A stretch of 36,538 nucleotides of DNA from NORP240 sp942492445 (lineage in GTDB: Bacteria > Pseudomonadota > Gammaproteobacteria > Pseudomonadales > Pseudohongiellaceae): contig CALOEW010000023.1 of assembly GCA_942492445.1 (NCBI GenBank), forward strand, positions 1-36,538, in the 5' to 3' direction. A program made the translations under genes and the position numbers. This document shows, in pieces, positions 35,989 to 36,538 of this stretch (position 1 is its first letter; each line of letters opens with the position of its first letter). Under the pieces are notes generated by a model, which had not been told where the DNA came from, did not search any database, and saw only the letters and a program-made list of their open reading frames with translations.

Positions 35989-36006
35989 CCTGGAGAACCT
36001 CTGATT
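35989..36006 (+). repeat. Solo half-site of the palindromic repeat
   Basis: CCTGGAGAACCTCTGATT is nearly identical to the reversed right end of the copy at 28416-28609. No facing half is found in the following 200 bases, so this is a single end or a decayed copy. Directly left is a small hairpin, GGGAC-N7-GTCCC (35974-35990). It lies in the gap between selU and the divergent DUF1285 gene. Confidence 0.55.
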
Positions 36007-36214
36007 CATTATGACACAGACTGCCAATGAGAAGTGCCACTCAGAACCAGTGGCTCCGCCAGTTTAACACCGGGCGGCCGGCGGGCCAGTGCGTTGTTCC
36101 GGTCGCTGCGGCAGGCCTGCGCGGTCGTTTGCACCGGGCAGCCCGGCCCTTTCAAGCCTGGCAGTGGCGCAGTACCATGAACGACAGGAGTCAGGCTGGA
36201 ATTTCGGAGCGAAG

Positions 36215-36538
36215 GTGAACGACCACGGCGACAGGCAGCGGGGAAAAGAGCCTCACAACACCGAAGAACACCCGGAAACGGTGACTACAGCAGGCCCCGA
36301 CCCGGAAACACTGAGACGCCGATTCGACACATCCGGACCGGCGCCGGTGCACCTGTGGGACCCACCCTACTGCGGCGAGATGGCAATGCGTATCGCCCGC
36401 GATGGGACCTGGTACCATGAAGGACGACCGCTTCGGCGCGAGGCTCTGGTCAGGCTGTTTTCTTCGGTTCTCAAGAAAGAGGGCGACCGCCACTTTCTGG
36501 TGACGCCGGTGGAGAAAGTCGGGATCCAGGTGGATGAC
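36215..36538 (+). CDS. DUF1285 protein, N-terminal part
   Basis: GTG 36215, with GGAG five bases upstream (36207-36210), opens a frame to the window edge: MNDHGDRQRGKEPHNTEEHP, a polar leader, then VHLWDPPYCGEMAMRIARDG, TWYHEGRPLRREALVRLFSS and VLKKEGDRHFLVTPVEKVGI. The WDPPxCG...MRIARDGTWY.G.PI.R..LVRLF pattern is characteristic of DUF1285, small proteobacterial proteins of unknown function. The leader is longer than I expect for the family, so an internal start is possible. The gene is cut by the end of the window. Confidence 0.8.
   Translation, partial: MNDHGDRQRGKEPHNTEEHPETVTTAGPDPETLRRRFDTSGPAPVHLWDPPYCGEMAMRIARDGTWYHEGRPLRREALVRLFSSVLKKEGDRHFLVTPVEKVGIQVDD

Noticed and set aside
1..36538. 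CRISPR array, tRNA or rRNA genes
   Set aside because: No regularly spaced direct repeats and no tRNA-like arm patterns or rRNA sequence were seen in the intergenic regions.

Overview
The window looks like two genomes joined at about base 6328. Bases 1-6327 are GC-rich and gene-sparse, and almost every recognisable gene there changes reading frame several times. The content suggests a planctomycete-like or similar complex environmental bacterium: a secreted protein with dockerin repeats fused to a formylglycine-generating-enzyme (SUMF1) domain, a PEP-CTERM-like tail, a lipoprotein, a large serine recombinase and the small HTH protein that accompanies transposases in such genomes. From 6328 onward the sequence is a coherent gammaproteobacterial chromosome. 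The nagZ / lexA / topA neighbourhood resembles that of Pseudomonas and relatives, and LexA keeps the E. coli numbering of its cleavage site and catalytic residues. The join falls inside purF, of which only the C-terminal third remains.

Layout of the gammaproteobacterial part. 6328-6804 is the purF tail. 6835-10932 (+) is a MoxR ATPase, a DUF58 protein and a TgpA-type membrane transglutaminase. 10984-18431 (-) is a complete Bat-type operon in transcription order: moxR, DUF58, DUF4381, batA (VWA), batB (VWA plus TPR), batD, then a SUI1/YciH gene. 18594-21126 holds a glutaredoxin-like gene, tatD (-) and ilvE (+). 21378-24098 is topA, convergent with lexA (-, with a clear SOS box), followed by a small acidic protein gene (-). 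25688-28434 is nagZ, an MscS-family channel gene and hpt (+). 28431-35943 (-) is a tight cluster of selU/mnmH, an AddB-like nuclease gene and an AddA-like helicase-nuclease gene. A DUF1285 gene (+) runs off the right edge.

The most interesting structural signal is a family of palindromic repeats in the gammaproteobacterial part only. It is built from the half-site AACCTCTGATTAAGTCCC facing an inverted copy. Two large copies (24082-24328 and 28416-28609) and one minimal hairpin (19819-19878) are clear, and a lone half lies at 35989-36006. The repeats sit at gene ends and supply stop codons: topA and hpt both end in ...TSD-stop inside a repeat. In the 28.4-28.6 kb copy the convergent hpt and AddA-like genes both stop in the same TTAA tetranucleotide.

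Many genes (tgpA, topA, mscS, nagZ end, selU and almost everything before 6.3 kb) are broken by one- or two-base shifts, several at homopolymers. This is most simply explained by residual long-read indel errors, so the breaks should not be read as biology without raw-read checks. I did not find a convincing new multi-gene system. The repeat family, the dockerin-SUMF1 fusion and the selU-AddAB-like cluster are the best leads.
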